Part shown: positions 45,741 to 56,799 of the stretch, in pieces | Position numbering within the stretch: the first letter of the stretch is position 1 | How the letters are laid out: each line of letters begins with the position of its first letter | Assembly (NCBI GenBank): GCA_028583405.1 | Contig: JAPTMU010000409.1 | Coordinates: 62,001-126,000 of the forward strand | Length of the DNA stretch: 64,000 bases | Direction: 5' to 3' | Source: Pogonophryne albipinna | Taxonomy: Eukaryota > Chordata > Actinopteri > Perciformes > Artedidraconidae | Notes under the pieces: generated by a model | What the model was told of the DNA's origin: nothing | The model's input: the letters and a program-made list of their open reading frames with translations, nothing else | Database searches by the model: none | Made by a program: the position numbers and the translations under genes

Positions 45741-46857
45741 CTGCAGAGGACAGAAGATCAAACAGAGGTCAAAGACACACCATCAAAGAGATGAAACTAT
45801 ATTTCAGATTCAAACTGGACTCAGTTCCAACATGAGTTGATGATGAACAACAGAACACATGTTGATAAGAACACAGACTGCAGGTACCCTCACATCTACA
45901 CCTGATACCCTCTAGCAAGTGGTCTCCATGAGTGAACCCTTCCCCTGTGTCTTCAACAGAACCTCCTCCTCTGCAGACCCTCTGCTCCTTCTGCTCAGCT
46001 CCACCTCTGCTCTCACACACACACTTTCAAAAGGTTTCACTCTTTACTCTCACATGTGTGTTTCACATGTTATCTGACTGATGTGTGGAAACACGTTGTT
46101 CTTCAAACATGGCGTCATCATTGAATTCAAGCTGTTTGTATTTTGATCTCGTGTTTTCCATTAACTCCAAATAACCCGGTGGGTTTCAGGACTCTTCATA
46201 TCAGCCGTGCTCCAGGCTGCAAGGAGTGGAATGAAATGTAAAACTGCTTGTTCATTTCTTTTGGTTCACATTACATTGATACATTTTAGGGACACAGAAA
46301 GCAGAGAGGCAGAATGTGGAGTGAGACGGCCCCTGCTGTGAGGATGGTGGCTCTGGCCTCTCCTCTCTCACTCTTTTTAAACTCTGAACATGGATTCTTG
46401 TGACTCTGTAAATGAGTGCTATATGTTCCTCCTTCCTCTGCGGGGTCTGTGGGACGTCCTACGTTGTGTTGGCGCCGCGCTTCGACTATGTGAGCTTTGT
46501 AGGCCAATCACAACAGGCCATTTTACGTTGGCCTGTTGTGATTGGATAGAACATCTCACACAACAGAAGCCTGAGTACGTTAATAAATGATGCTTCTAAT
46601 TGTATGCATTTTTTAAAGGGAAACTTATTTTTGCTATTATTTAATTATTTAATTATTCATTTTGATAATCAAAAATAGAAATCCGGTAAACTATATTTTC
46701 TCTCAGTCATTGTTGATGAATGAGTGGGTGGGCCTACAGACCCAGTAGCCCACCCACTACGCCCGGCTGCTTCATACACTGTTCATCATTTGCTATTTGG
46801 GTTTGTGTATTTTTTAATTGTAAAAACAAGAAAATGAAAAAAAAATAAAAAAATGTC
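45741..46857. other. Intron or intergenic DNA, no exon identified
   Basis: A minus-strand open frame (46,020-45,769) is Cys- and Gly-rich but matches no domain that I know. A perfect short inverted repeat around AATCACAACAGGCCA (46,505-46,545) is present. Confidence 0.35.
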
Positions 46858-46895
46858 ACAGATGATGTCACTGATGATGTCACTGATGGGCTTAC

Positions 46896-47261
46896 CTGAG
46901 CAGGTGAGAGTTAGGATGTAGTAAGAGGAACCTGATTCTGCACACTCCCACAGAGCAGATCCAGACTGAACACATCAGATCTGATCCACCACGCAGGTCT
47001 CTTTGAGGAATCCTCTCTCTCTCCCACAGAAACAGCAGAGCCACAGTCGAGCTCTCTGCAGGCGACTCCTGCCTCCTTCAGGGTCCAGAGAGAGTAGCCC
47101 CCACTGGTCTCCATTCTCCCTGATGTTCCAGCTCCAGGTCTCCTGCTGCCTTCAGGGTCAAGAGATAGAAATAGTCCCCCACTGGTCTCCATTCTCCCTC
47201 ATGTTCCAGCTCCAGGCTCCTGCACAGCGACTCTCTCCTCCCACCAGCCTAACACCAGGCT
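46896..47261 (-). pseudogene. Second broken SRCR exon with internal duplication
   Basis: Minus strand, 366 bp, same acceptor and donor context as the exon at 45,050-45,344 and the same (GATGATGTCACT) tandem downstream (46,861-46,888). It shares the missing base after 'RCAG'. It also has an internal tandem duplication of about 66 bp (the 'EGEWRPVGDY' part occurs twice) and further frameshifts. It arose by duplication of the same ancestral exon. Confidence 0.75.
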
Positions 47262-50200
47262 CTGCAGAGAAACAAGAGAGAGATGTTCCTTCATTGATAT
47301 TAGCATATTTGAATCATTAATCATTTATACTATGAATACTTCCGAGTGATAATCAGATCATTAACTCCAGCTCTCTATAAACCAGAGGTGGGAAGTAATA
47401 AAGTACATATACTCAAGTACTGTAAGTACAGGTTTGAATGACTTTACTGGAGTATATGGTTTTATAATACTACATCACATGTATTCACAACATGAGTTTG
47501 AGGTGACTTGGCAGGTTCTTATTATTAATAAAACAACACTTTAATGTTGAAGTTCTGTTATGGATAAAGATACCTGGAAGTATAACAAGTCATTCAAGTT
47601 ATCTCCACCTTTACCAGCTGCTACATTCAAAGTGATGTTCACATGAATGGATCATTGATTAGAATCCAGACTATAATATATCATTATGGAAATAGTCGTA
47701 CTGTATGAGTCGTATTAATGATGGTACTTTAAGCATTAATTGATCCTAATACTTTGACCTAAGTACATTTCAATACCAGACTTGTTCTTGTAACAGTATT
47801 TCTACACTGTGGTATCACTTCTTCTAATCAAGTATAACATCTCCCCCACATCTATAAACTGATAGGACCTGAAACATGAAACATATGATTCAGTAGAACT
47901 AAAAAACAGTTCAATCAGAAAGCTAAACGTAGAGATCAGTAGCATGTTTCTGTTACTGTCATTTGAACCCTTTGGTGAACATGTGCAATATGGGTCCGTG
48001 TACGTGTTTCTCTTTTAACACAAGAAACAAATCCCCAAAAAAACTAAAACTGAAAAAAGGAACACAAAAGCCTTTTTTCTGATTTTGTTGTTTGAGTCCA
48101 AAAACCATATCAGCAAAATCAAATTCAAGAATGGTCCGATTTTAGATTTTAAATATCGGTTTATTGGTTTTCTGTTCGGAGGTAGAATTAAATATACAAA
48201 GATAAAAGCCAAGAGCATTGAATATCTCTGCTCAGGATAAGGCAGCGATATCTAGCTGTCATTGCACGTGGGATGGGGAGGAATGAAGGACCTGCGAGTC
48301 CCATCTGGGACTTTTCTGTTCAGAGCAGTTTTGTCTGCTAGTTCAATATAGGATCCAATGCATTCTGTTTTTGGTCAAATTAAGAAGACATTTGTGAATG
48401 ATTTACAGCTAAAGATGTTCTATGCTTTCAATAAAGCTAAGTGGGGACTTTTGGCTTTTGTTATTATTCTAGCTGTCACGATAGTTTTAGGTGTTTTGTT
48501 AAAATTATAACTACAATCCAAAAAAACAGGGGAAGCCTGGCTTCCCTTGGCCTCCAGGAGAAAACGCCACTGAGTTCAAGGGATAATTCTCACCCACCTC
48601 TTGCTCTTGCCCTGCACGTGTGCCAGTTGAGCTGGTTCTTCCAGCAGCTCAACTCTGTCCCTCATCATGAACGCAGGAGGCTGGCTGTATATCTGAACTC
48701 ACGCCCTCATCATTCTCTTCATCATCTTGCACTTGTTCTAAGCTGCTGCTGATAGTGCTCGTAGCAGCGCTGCTGCCAAAAAGGTCTGTCAAGTTGCGAC
48801 ATTTATGCTTCACCTGCGAGTGACTTCACCTTTTTTTCTCTTGCCTTCTCGGCCCACCTTTTTCTTTTCGTTTTCTTTGATTTGTATCCATGTTTTTTCA
48901 TTCTCCCTGTCTCCCCGTCTAATCCCTTCTCTTCCTGTGGCCGGTCTTTTTTCTTCTTCGTGTGTGATTATTTGACAGATAAGACACACAACTGCATTAG
49001 CGGCCGCTGTCGCCCTCTGTCGGCCATCAGCGTAACTTAAAAGATGACGTTAAACAATGTTAACGTCAACGGCCCTTGGCGACCGGCCGTTCTGTGGTTC
49101 TCCAGATTCTACAGATGGCCAGTCCGCCCCTGCACACCGGGACACATATTCATGTATAAAAGACGTACAAAAGTGCATTTTCCATGATAGGTCCCCTTTA
49201 AAATGCACATGTTTGTTTTTGGGTCATGTGTTAACAAAACATGGGAGTTAAACAAACGAAGACATGTAGGGAGGGAGAATCCTGCTGTTCAGGGGAAATG
49301 GAGAGGTTGCCTTCGGTAGATCAACAGGATTCCTCCTCTCCCAACTTTGCTAAAAACCTTTATCCATAAAAGCTGCTTAAGAAAACAATTATAAAGAAAA
49401 TGTTCAGATCTGCTTAGAGGGAGATGTCTCCTTCTTTGACTCTCCTCCGTGCTGCAGGTTAAGCACCGGATGTTGATGTGGTTTGACATGCAGCTCCGAG
49501 ATAGAGATCAGCAGCCCCGCCTTTACATACTCTCACAGCTCTCTGGACCTGAGACAGTGACAGTACCTCATGGAGAGACAGAACTTTACCTCTGAGAATG
49601 CTTCATCCCAGTCAATGCAGGAGATCCTGATTGGAATCATTTTGACTATTCTTTCATTTAGTTTTGATTTCCCCAAAGTCGTTAAAGAATGGGGGATTTG
49701 TGACTTTGATCTTAGCTATCCCCATTGTACTTATCAGAAACTGGCAACATGGCCTTATCAACCGGCCAACGCTGAGTTGTTTATTGATTTATCCATTTTT
49801 AGCAGAAAGGAGAGTTCAGTTGTGTTATTAGTTTCTTCCCATCAGGGAGCAGTTCAATAAGTAGAATCATGTTAGAAGCTTTTTAACTGCTGAAAGTCAT
49901 TAGAATAGGTTTGCTCACTTTGGAGATTTGGACCAACTCCTTTTGTAGTATCTGGTGTTTATCCAACTCCTGGTTGGTAGTAATGAATTTAAAACCAAGT
50001 AGATGTAACAATATCTTTAAGAAAATGTGTGATATTTACTATTGCAATGTTTCAGTCCCTTTATAGACGTTCTGTTGAGTGGTTGGTTGGTGATGGACGC
50101 TTATATCAGAGAGAAGATTATCTGATCATTTGTTGCCAGCATCTAGGAGGGTCTCTCACTGAGACTCCGCGGGGATAACAGGGAACCACCTCGCTGGTAT

Positions 50201-50371
50201 GTTACAGAACATTTAGAAGATTATTTTGACATTAGTCCTAGGGAGCTGGAGGAAGGGTCTACCTCTCCTCCTCCGGCTAAGAAGTCTAGGACTTCTGTGC
50301 CATCAAAGTAATCTTTACAGCAGCTGACCAGACGGGCCACAGATGAGAGAGAGCTCCAGAAATGCTGTGAC
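47262..50371. other. Non-coding DNA up to the gap; one dispersed-repeat scrap
   Basis: No recognised gene. Bases about 49,080-49,130 (GATGGCCAGTCCGCCCCTG and surroundings) match the insert in the Tc1 copies at 170-225 and 63,440-63,500. A short open stretch ending at 50,311 reads 'REPPRWYVTEHLEDYFDIS' and 'PPPAKKSRTSVPSK' and could be the end of a coding sequence, but I cannot place it. An open frame at 49,570-49,860 is also unrecognised. Confidence 0.4.
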
Positions 50372-51371
50372 NNNNNNNNNNNNNNNNNNNNNNNNNNNNN
50401 NNNNNNNNNNNNNNNNNNNNNNNNNNNNNNNNNNNNNNNNNNNNNNNNNNNNNNNNNNNNNNNNNNNNNNNNNNNNNNNNNNNNNNNNNNNNNNNNNNNN
50501 NNNNNNNNNNNNNNNNNNNNNNNNNNNNNNNNNNNNNNNNNNNNNNNNNNNNNNNNNNNNNNNNNNNNNNNNNNNNNNNNNNNNNNNNNNNNNNNNNNNN
50601 NNNNNNNNNNNNNNNNNNNNNNNNNNNNNNNNNNNNNNNNNNNNNNNNNNNNNNNNNNNNNNNNNNNNNNNNNNNNNNNNNNNNNNNNNNNNNNNNNNNN
50701 NNNNNNNNNNNNNNNNNNNNNNNNNNNNNNNNNNNNNNNNNNNNNNNNNNNNNNNNNNNNNNNNNNNNNNNNNNNNNNNNNNNNNNNNNNNNNNNNNNNN
50801 NNNNNNNNNNNNNNNNNNNNNNNNNNNNNNNNNNNNNNNNNNNNNNNNNNNNNNNNNNNNNNNNNNNNNNNNNNNNNNNNNNNNNNNNNNNNNNNNNNNN
50901 NNNNNNNNNNNNNNNNNNNNNNNNNNNNNNNNNNNNNNNNNNNNNNNNNNNNNNNNNNNNNNNNNNNNNNNNNNNNNNNNNNNNNNNNNNNNNNNNNNNN
51001 NNNNNNNNNNNNNNNNNNNNNNNNNNNNNNNNNNNNNNNNNNNNNNNNNNNNNNNNNNNNNNNNNNNNNNNNNNNNNNNNNNNNNNNNNNNNNNNNNNNN
51101 NNNNNNNNNNNNNNNNNNNNNNNNNNNNNNNNNNNNNNNNNNNNNNNNNNNNNNNNNNNNNNNNNNNNNNNNNNNNNNNNNNNNNNNNNNNNNNNNNNNN
51201 NNNNNNNNNNNNNNNNNNNNNNNNNNNNNNNNNNNNNNNNNNNNNNNNNNNNNNNNNNNNNNNNNNNNNNNNNNNNNNNNNNNNNNNNNNNNNNNNNNNN
51301 NNNNNNNNNNNNNNNNNNNNNNNNNNNNNNNNNNNNNNNNNNNNNNNNNNNNNNNNNNNNNNNNNNNNNNN
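50372..51371. other. Assembly gap, exactly 1,000 N
   Basis: A run of exactly 1,000 Ns, which suggests a placeholder of unknown true size. It coincides with the inner end of the right arm. Confidence 0.99.
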
Positions 51372-51739
51372 GTCGCCATTGTTTTCTTATTTGGAAAATA
51401 TATCTGAGATATGATCAGTGATGGAATGGTGCACTCTGTGGCTATTTTTCCTGACGGCCGGAAATACTAGTTGTATTGTCATTGTCTATATTGTCGCTGT
51501 ATTGTATAATTATTTGCATGTTTTACTTTGATGTGTTTTTTTTTTTTTTTTTTTTTTTCATTTTCTGTTTATCTTCATGGCTCTGTTGTTTAAGTTATAT
51601 TGATAAGCATTTTTTTTGCGGGTGGAGGGAGGGAGGGGGGAGTGTATTGTGAGTGTACTGTGGTACTGTGATATTACAATATAAATGAAATGGCATCGAT
51701 TACTGTACACTATAATGAAATAAAAAGACTTGTAAAAAA
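51372..51739 (+). mobile_element. 3' end of the L1/Tx1-type LINE (right-arm copy)
   Basis: Matches 16,499-16,877 in reverse, including the AATAAA and A-rich tail, then the ACTGTATATA target sequence at about 51,745. The rest of the element lies in the gap or is absent. Confidence 0.85.
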
Positions 51740-52224
51740 AAAAACTGTATATAATTGCTATTTTGCACATCCCTTTCAAGATTTCAAGATTTTCTAAGGT
51801 TTATTGACATATCATATTCACAACTACGGTGAAGTTATGCAATGAATGAAAAACTTGGGTCACAGGTTCCTCAACAGTGCATTACAAGACATCTATCAAT
51901 ATGTGTATACCTCCACCATTAAACTGTCATATTCTGCACATTTCTTATTCTATCTACATACATAAGTACGGTGGCCGCCAGGTTCAAACGCGGAACAACG
52001 GCCAAAAACGCATAAATTAGCAGGAAACAGCTGCAAATCCTGAAATGAAACAAATACAACCACAAAACGCTGCATTTACAGAAATGATGCAAACTAAATA
52101 CAACACACAAACCTCGAAAACAAACGCAACAAAAAAACGCTGCAAATACCAAAACGATATGCAAAGTTCAAAGCACGTACAAATCCCAAAACACATACAA
52201 TAAAAAAACATTTCCGGACGGGCT

Positions 52225-52655
52225 CCTCTCCATTAAAGGCAGCTCTTTGTGGAATAGCCTCCCAACTGAGATACAGGATTGTCCCACTCTCAATAGTTTT
52301 AAGGGTCAACTTAAAGAATGAGCAACAAACAGACGTGCAATCACCGCTAAATGCACTTTAACACAGGGGTATCTCCTCTTGCACTTGACATGTCGTAGCT
52401 GCTACATTGAACTGCCATGTGGTAAATGCTTGTTTGCTGCTCTTGCTCTTTCTGCATGTCTATATTTATTTTTTGCTATGTCTATAAATGTCATGTTCTT
52501 ATATGTTGTATGTGACGGGACTACGGATGGAAATTAGCTCAAAGCTAAAATCCGGCTCATTTACACTTGTAAGCATTATTTTGTTTTAAAGTGTTTATCA
52601 ATGTGCACTGTCCCGGTTCAAATAAACGATTACATATAAATATAAATAATACTCC
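52225..52655 (+). mobile_element. L2/CR1-type LINE 3' fragment (right-arm copy)
   Basis: Same fragment as 15,026-15,450: 'KGSSLWNSLPTEIQDC' then 'FKGQLKE' and stop, with an AATAAACG tail. Its 5' edge joins GTCCGG-type DNA directly, unlike the left arm. Confidence 0.7.
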
Positions 52656-52778
52656 TCAGATCTCTCATTGTTTCTGAGTTATTAATAAACAGAGTATACA
52701 TTCTTTCTGAGAGCACTTTGACCCACAGACGCCTCAATAAATATGGAATATGAGCCTTCATAAGATAAGAGAAGCATC

Positions 52779-52824
52779 AAAACCACTGAAAGCAGAGATT
52801 TATATCTCTGCTTTCAGTGGTTTT
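52779..52824. repeat. 21-bp-stem hairpin (right-arm copy)
   Basis: Stem 52,779-52,799 and 52,804-52,824 with a 4-base loop TTAT; counterpart of 14,846-14,891. Confidence 0.85.
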
Positions 52825-52849
52825 TGGACAGTTAAAGAACGTTGATCTC

Positions 52850-54040
52850 TGAAACTAGTCCCTATATATCTCAAACTAGTCCCCAGATCTCTGCAACTAG
52901 TCCATATATATCTCAAACTAGTCCCCAGATCTCTGCAACTAGTCCATATATATCTCAAACTAGTCCCCAGATCTCTGCAACTAGTCCATATATATCTCAA
53001 ACTAGTCCCCAGATCTCTGCAACTAGTCCATATATATCTTAAACTAGTCCCCAGATCTCTGCAACTAAACAAAAGACAACTGCAGCATATTTCAATTATC
53101 AACATTATGAGTCAATGTTCAGGGGAAAAAGTAGGGAAAAAGGTCTTTGCAACAAGTCCCTATATTTCTGGAACTAGTCCCTATGACCTCTTGAACAAGT
53201 CTCTAGTGCTCTGCAACTAGTCCATAGGACCTCTTGAACAAGTCCCTAGTGCTCTGCAACTAGTCCATAGGACCTCTTGAACAAGTCTCTAGTGCTCTGC
53301 AACTAGTCTCTAGGACCTCTTGAACAAGTCTCTAGTGCTCTGCAACTAGTCCCTAGGACCTCTTGAACAATTCTCTAGTGCTCTGCAACTAGTCCCTAGG
53401 ACCTCTTGAACAAGTCTCTAGTGCTCTGCAACTAGTCCCTGGGACCTCTTGAACAAGTCTCTAGTGCTCTGCAACTAGTCCATAGGACCTCTTGAACAAT
53501 TCTCTAGTGCTCTGCAACTAGTCCCTAGGACCTCTTGGACAAGTCTCTAGTGCTCTGCAACTAGTCCCTAGGACCTCTTGAACAAGTCTCTAGTGCTCTG
53601 CAACTAGTCCTTGGACATCCAGTCCTCAGATCTCCTCAAGCCCCCTTTCTTATCATCAAGTGAATTAGAACTACTCTTCTCATCTCTGATGACTGCGGGT
53701 CATTTTACTCAATGTTCAGGGGAAAAAGTAGGGAAACAAGTCTTTACAACAAGTCCCTATATTTCTGGAACTAGTCCCTAGGACCTCTTGAACAAGTCTC
53801 TAGTGCTCTGCAACTAGTCCCTAGGACCTCTTGAACAAGTCCCTAGTGCTCTGCAACTAGTCCATAGGACCTCTTGAACAAGTCTCTAGTGCTCTGCAAC
53901 TAGTCCCTAGGACCTCTTGAACAAGTCTCTAGTGCACTGCAACTAGTCCCTAGGACCTCTTGAACAAGTCTCTAGTGCTCTGCAACTAGTCCCTAGGACC
54001 TCTTCAACAAGTCCCTAGATCTCTGGAACTAGTCCTTGGA
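52850..54040 (-). repeat. 42-bp minisatellites (right-arm copies, expanded)
   Basis: About five units of the ATCTCTGCAACTAGTCCATA type (52,850-53,060). Then about eleven units of the GTGCTCTGCAACTAGTCC / GGACCTCTTGAACAAGTC type (53,160-53,630) and six to seven more (53,770-54,040). More units than the left arm in each block. Confidence 0.9.
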
Positions 54041-54204
54041 CATCCAGTCCTCAGATCTCCTCAAGCCCCCTTTCTTATCATCAAGTGAATAAGAACTACT
54101 CTTCTCATCTCTGATGACTGCGGGTCATTTTACTCAGTTAGGAACTTTTCAGATTTACCTCTGGTCTCTCCTCCATTCTTGGACATGTGTTTATGTGTGT
54201 GTAT

Positions 54205-54478
<274 letters not shown>

Positions 54479-54538
54479 AGCCAGGCTACCATTTGCCAAC
54501 AATTCAATTCAGGTTTTCTATAAAACTCTGGTACTTAC

Positions 54539-55580
54539 TCCTCCACATCGCCGGATAGTAGTCTCTGTATTCTCTGTGCCTCCAGCTGGACTCTGCCTCT
54601 TCCAACCGGACCCTGTCCCAACCCGCTGTAAAGCAATCCATTTATTCATAAATTGTTACAAAAAAATAGAAGGTTATTTATGTTTTAAAGATTCAACAGA
54701 TGTTGTGTTCTACATGATTCATCATATTTAAAACCAGATGCAAACAAATCATTGGCTTTAAATACTTACACTGGGTCATTGGAAGGACGTCCATCTTTGA
54801 CATCCATCAGATTACCTATGGACCGATCACTCTTCAGGGACACACAGCTGGGTTCAGGAGACTCTTCTCTCTGCTGCTTGGAGCTAATAGAAAGACAACA
54901 ATGTACAGAAGCAACAACATTTATGTCTCTGCTTTCAGTGGTTTTTGGACAGTTAAAGAACGTTGAACTCTGCAATGAATCCCCAGATGGAGTTAATATT
55001 AACAGAGTAGAAATGATCATTCTATTGATGAGAGCACTTTGACCCACAGCGGCCTCAATATATATTAAATATGAGCCTTCATAAGATAAGAGGAGTATCA
55101 ACGTTATGAGTCAATGTTCAGGGGAAAAAGTAGGGAACAAGTCTTTGCAACAAGTCTCTAGATCTCTGGAACTAGTCCCTGGACATCTTAACCAGTCCTC
55201 AGATCTCTCTGCATTGATTGGTTCTTACTTCAGAGACTGGTTTATCCATCATAAAATAATACACTGTTTCTGAGTTATTAATTAACAGAGATCTTTCTAT
55301 CAGAGCACTTTGACCCACAGACGCCTCAATAAATATGAAATATGAGCCTTCATAAGATAAGAGAAGCATCAAAGTCCAAACTGCAGTCCAGTATCAGGAT
55401 TCAATCTGAATGTGTTTTATAGAGTTACAGGTTTGTTATGAGTCAATGTTCAGGAGAAAGAGCAGAGACAGCAAACAGCCAGTCAGTGAGAGAGAACATG
55501 TTGAAGGGTGAAACAGTTTCAAACATCATGTGAAGTGTTGAGTGTGATACCTTTCCATGTTGGTGATAACCTGCAGCCAC
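54539..55580 (-). CDS. First coding exons of an NLR-type gene (right-arm copy), partial
   Basis: Exons 55,580-55,551 (ATG at 55,558), 54,883-54,770 (114 bp) and 54,625-54,539 (87 bp) have the same splice sites and phases as the left copy. The protein differs little: 'SIGNLMDV' in place of 'SIGHLMDV'. All three are open. The gene would run towards the gap, opposite to the left copy. No FISNA/NACHT exon is visible. Confidence 0.76.
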
Positions 55581-55816
55581 CTGATGGAGACAGACACACG
55601 GCTTCATTATTACTTTAATGTCATTATATTTGCTAGTGATGAGGAAATACCATCTGTTTCTACATGTAGACTTTAAAGACAGTGAGCTGTAGTTTCTAAC
55701 ATCAGCTGTCAGATAAACTGAGTGCTGTCATTCTAAAGACAGGAGGTGAACACATGAACCCACAAAGAGCAGCTGTTTGAAACATTAGACACTGAATGAA
55801 TCAAAGTCCCACTTAC

Positions 55817-56020
55817 TCAGTTTCTTCTCATGAACTCCATCAGCTGTGAGGACCAGGTCTGTGTAGAAGAAGAGTTTCCTGCTGATCTGACCAAGTGCTC
55901 CATCAGGAGTAACTACTCTGCTTCTTCATCAGTCCTCTGTGTCCAGCACTCTGATGAAGCAGTGTGACGCTGCAGCTCTCACTTCAAACTGTATATGACT
56001 TTATATTGTAGTTAAAGATT
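55817..56020 (-). promoter_or_regulatory. Probable 5' UTR exon and promoter (right-arm copy)
   Basis: Counterpart of 11,950-12,146: donor ACTTAC (reverse) at 55,811-55,816 and a TATATTG/TTTATA stretch near 56,003. The start site is not determined. Confidence 0.4.
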
Positions 56021-56049
56021 AACCGCCAGCCGCTCCCTGCTGCACTCTG

Positions 56050-56375
56050 ACAGCTGAGAACAGACCAGGGGACACTAAAGAGTGACGCACACAGCTGGGA
56101 GACCAGGGGACACTAAAGAGTGACGCACACAGCTGGGAGACCAGGGGACACTAAAGAGTGACGCACACAGCTGGGAGACCAGGGGACACTAAAGAGTGAC
56201 GCACACAGCTGGGAGACCAGGGGACACTAAAGAGTGACGCACACAGCTGGGAGACCAGGAGACACTAAAGAGTGACGTACACAGCTGGGAGACCAGGGGA
56301 CACTAAAGAGTGAGGCACACAGCTGGGAGACCAGGGGACACTAAAGAGTGACGTACACAGCTGGGAGACCAGTAT
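56050..56375 (-). repeat. 38-bp minisatellite (right-arm copy)
   Basis: About nine units of CAGGGGACACTAAAGAGTGA / CGCACACAGCTGGGAGAC without any LTR. Compare 11,008-11,915. Confidence 0.93.
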
Positions 56376-56436
56376 TGTATAGATGTCAGGCTACTTAACC
56401 GATTGAACCTAAATGCAGAACACAAAGCACTGAGAC

Positions 56437-56716
56437 TAGTGTTCTTGTGGAGCAGTGTGATAAGTGTCGTCCCTCGATGCGGGAGATCACACGTTCGAGT
56501 CTTGCTAGGAGGCTGTGGCTCAGTGGGCTGTGCGCTGAATTTAGTGTGCTGAACTTTGAATCAGGGGATGGCAAGTTCGAGTCCCACTGCAGTCAGCATG
56601 TCGTTGTGTCCCTGAGACACTTCACCCCAAAGTGCTCCTGTGGGGATTGTCCACAGTACTGAGTATGTGAGTCGCTTTGGATAAAAGCGTCTAACAAGTG
56701 TCATGTAATGTAATGA
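56437..56716 (+). mobile_element. tRNA-derived SINE (right-arm copy)
   Basis: Plus-strand copy of the SINE at 7,688-7,972 with both pairs of A and B boxes and the (ATGTA)n tail. Just after it, the site that holds the L2 fragment in the left arm is empty. Confidence 0.75.
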
Positions 56717-56799
56717 GATAGAGAGCGTTTGCAAAAAGGTTTATTAAGAATACTTAAAAAGGTAGAAGCAGAGGGGTTGAGCAGATGAAGTCCAGGTGG

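Noticed and set aside
50315..51407. 354-codon open frames on both strands across the gap
   Set aside because: Made of Ns; no sequence information.
56437..56520. A tRNA gene
   Set aside because: A and B boxes are present, but the acceptor stem does not pair well and the segment continues into a SINE body. It is a tRNA-derived SINE head.
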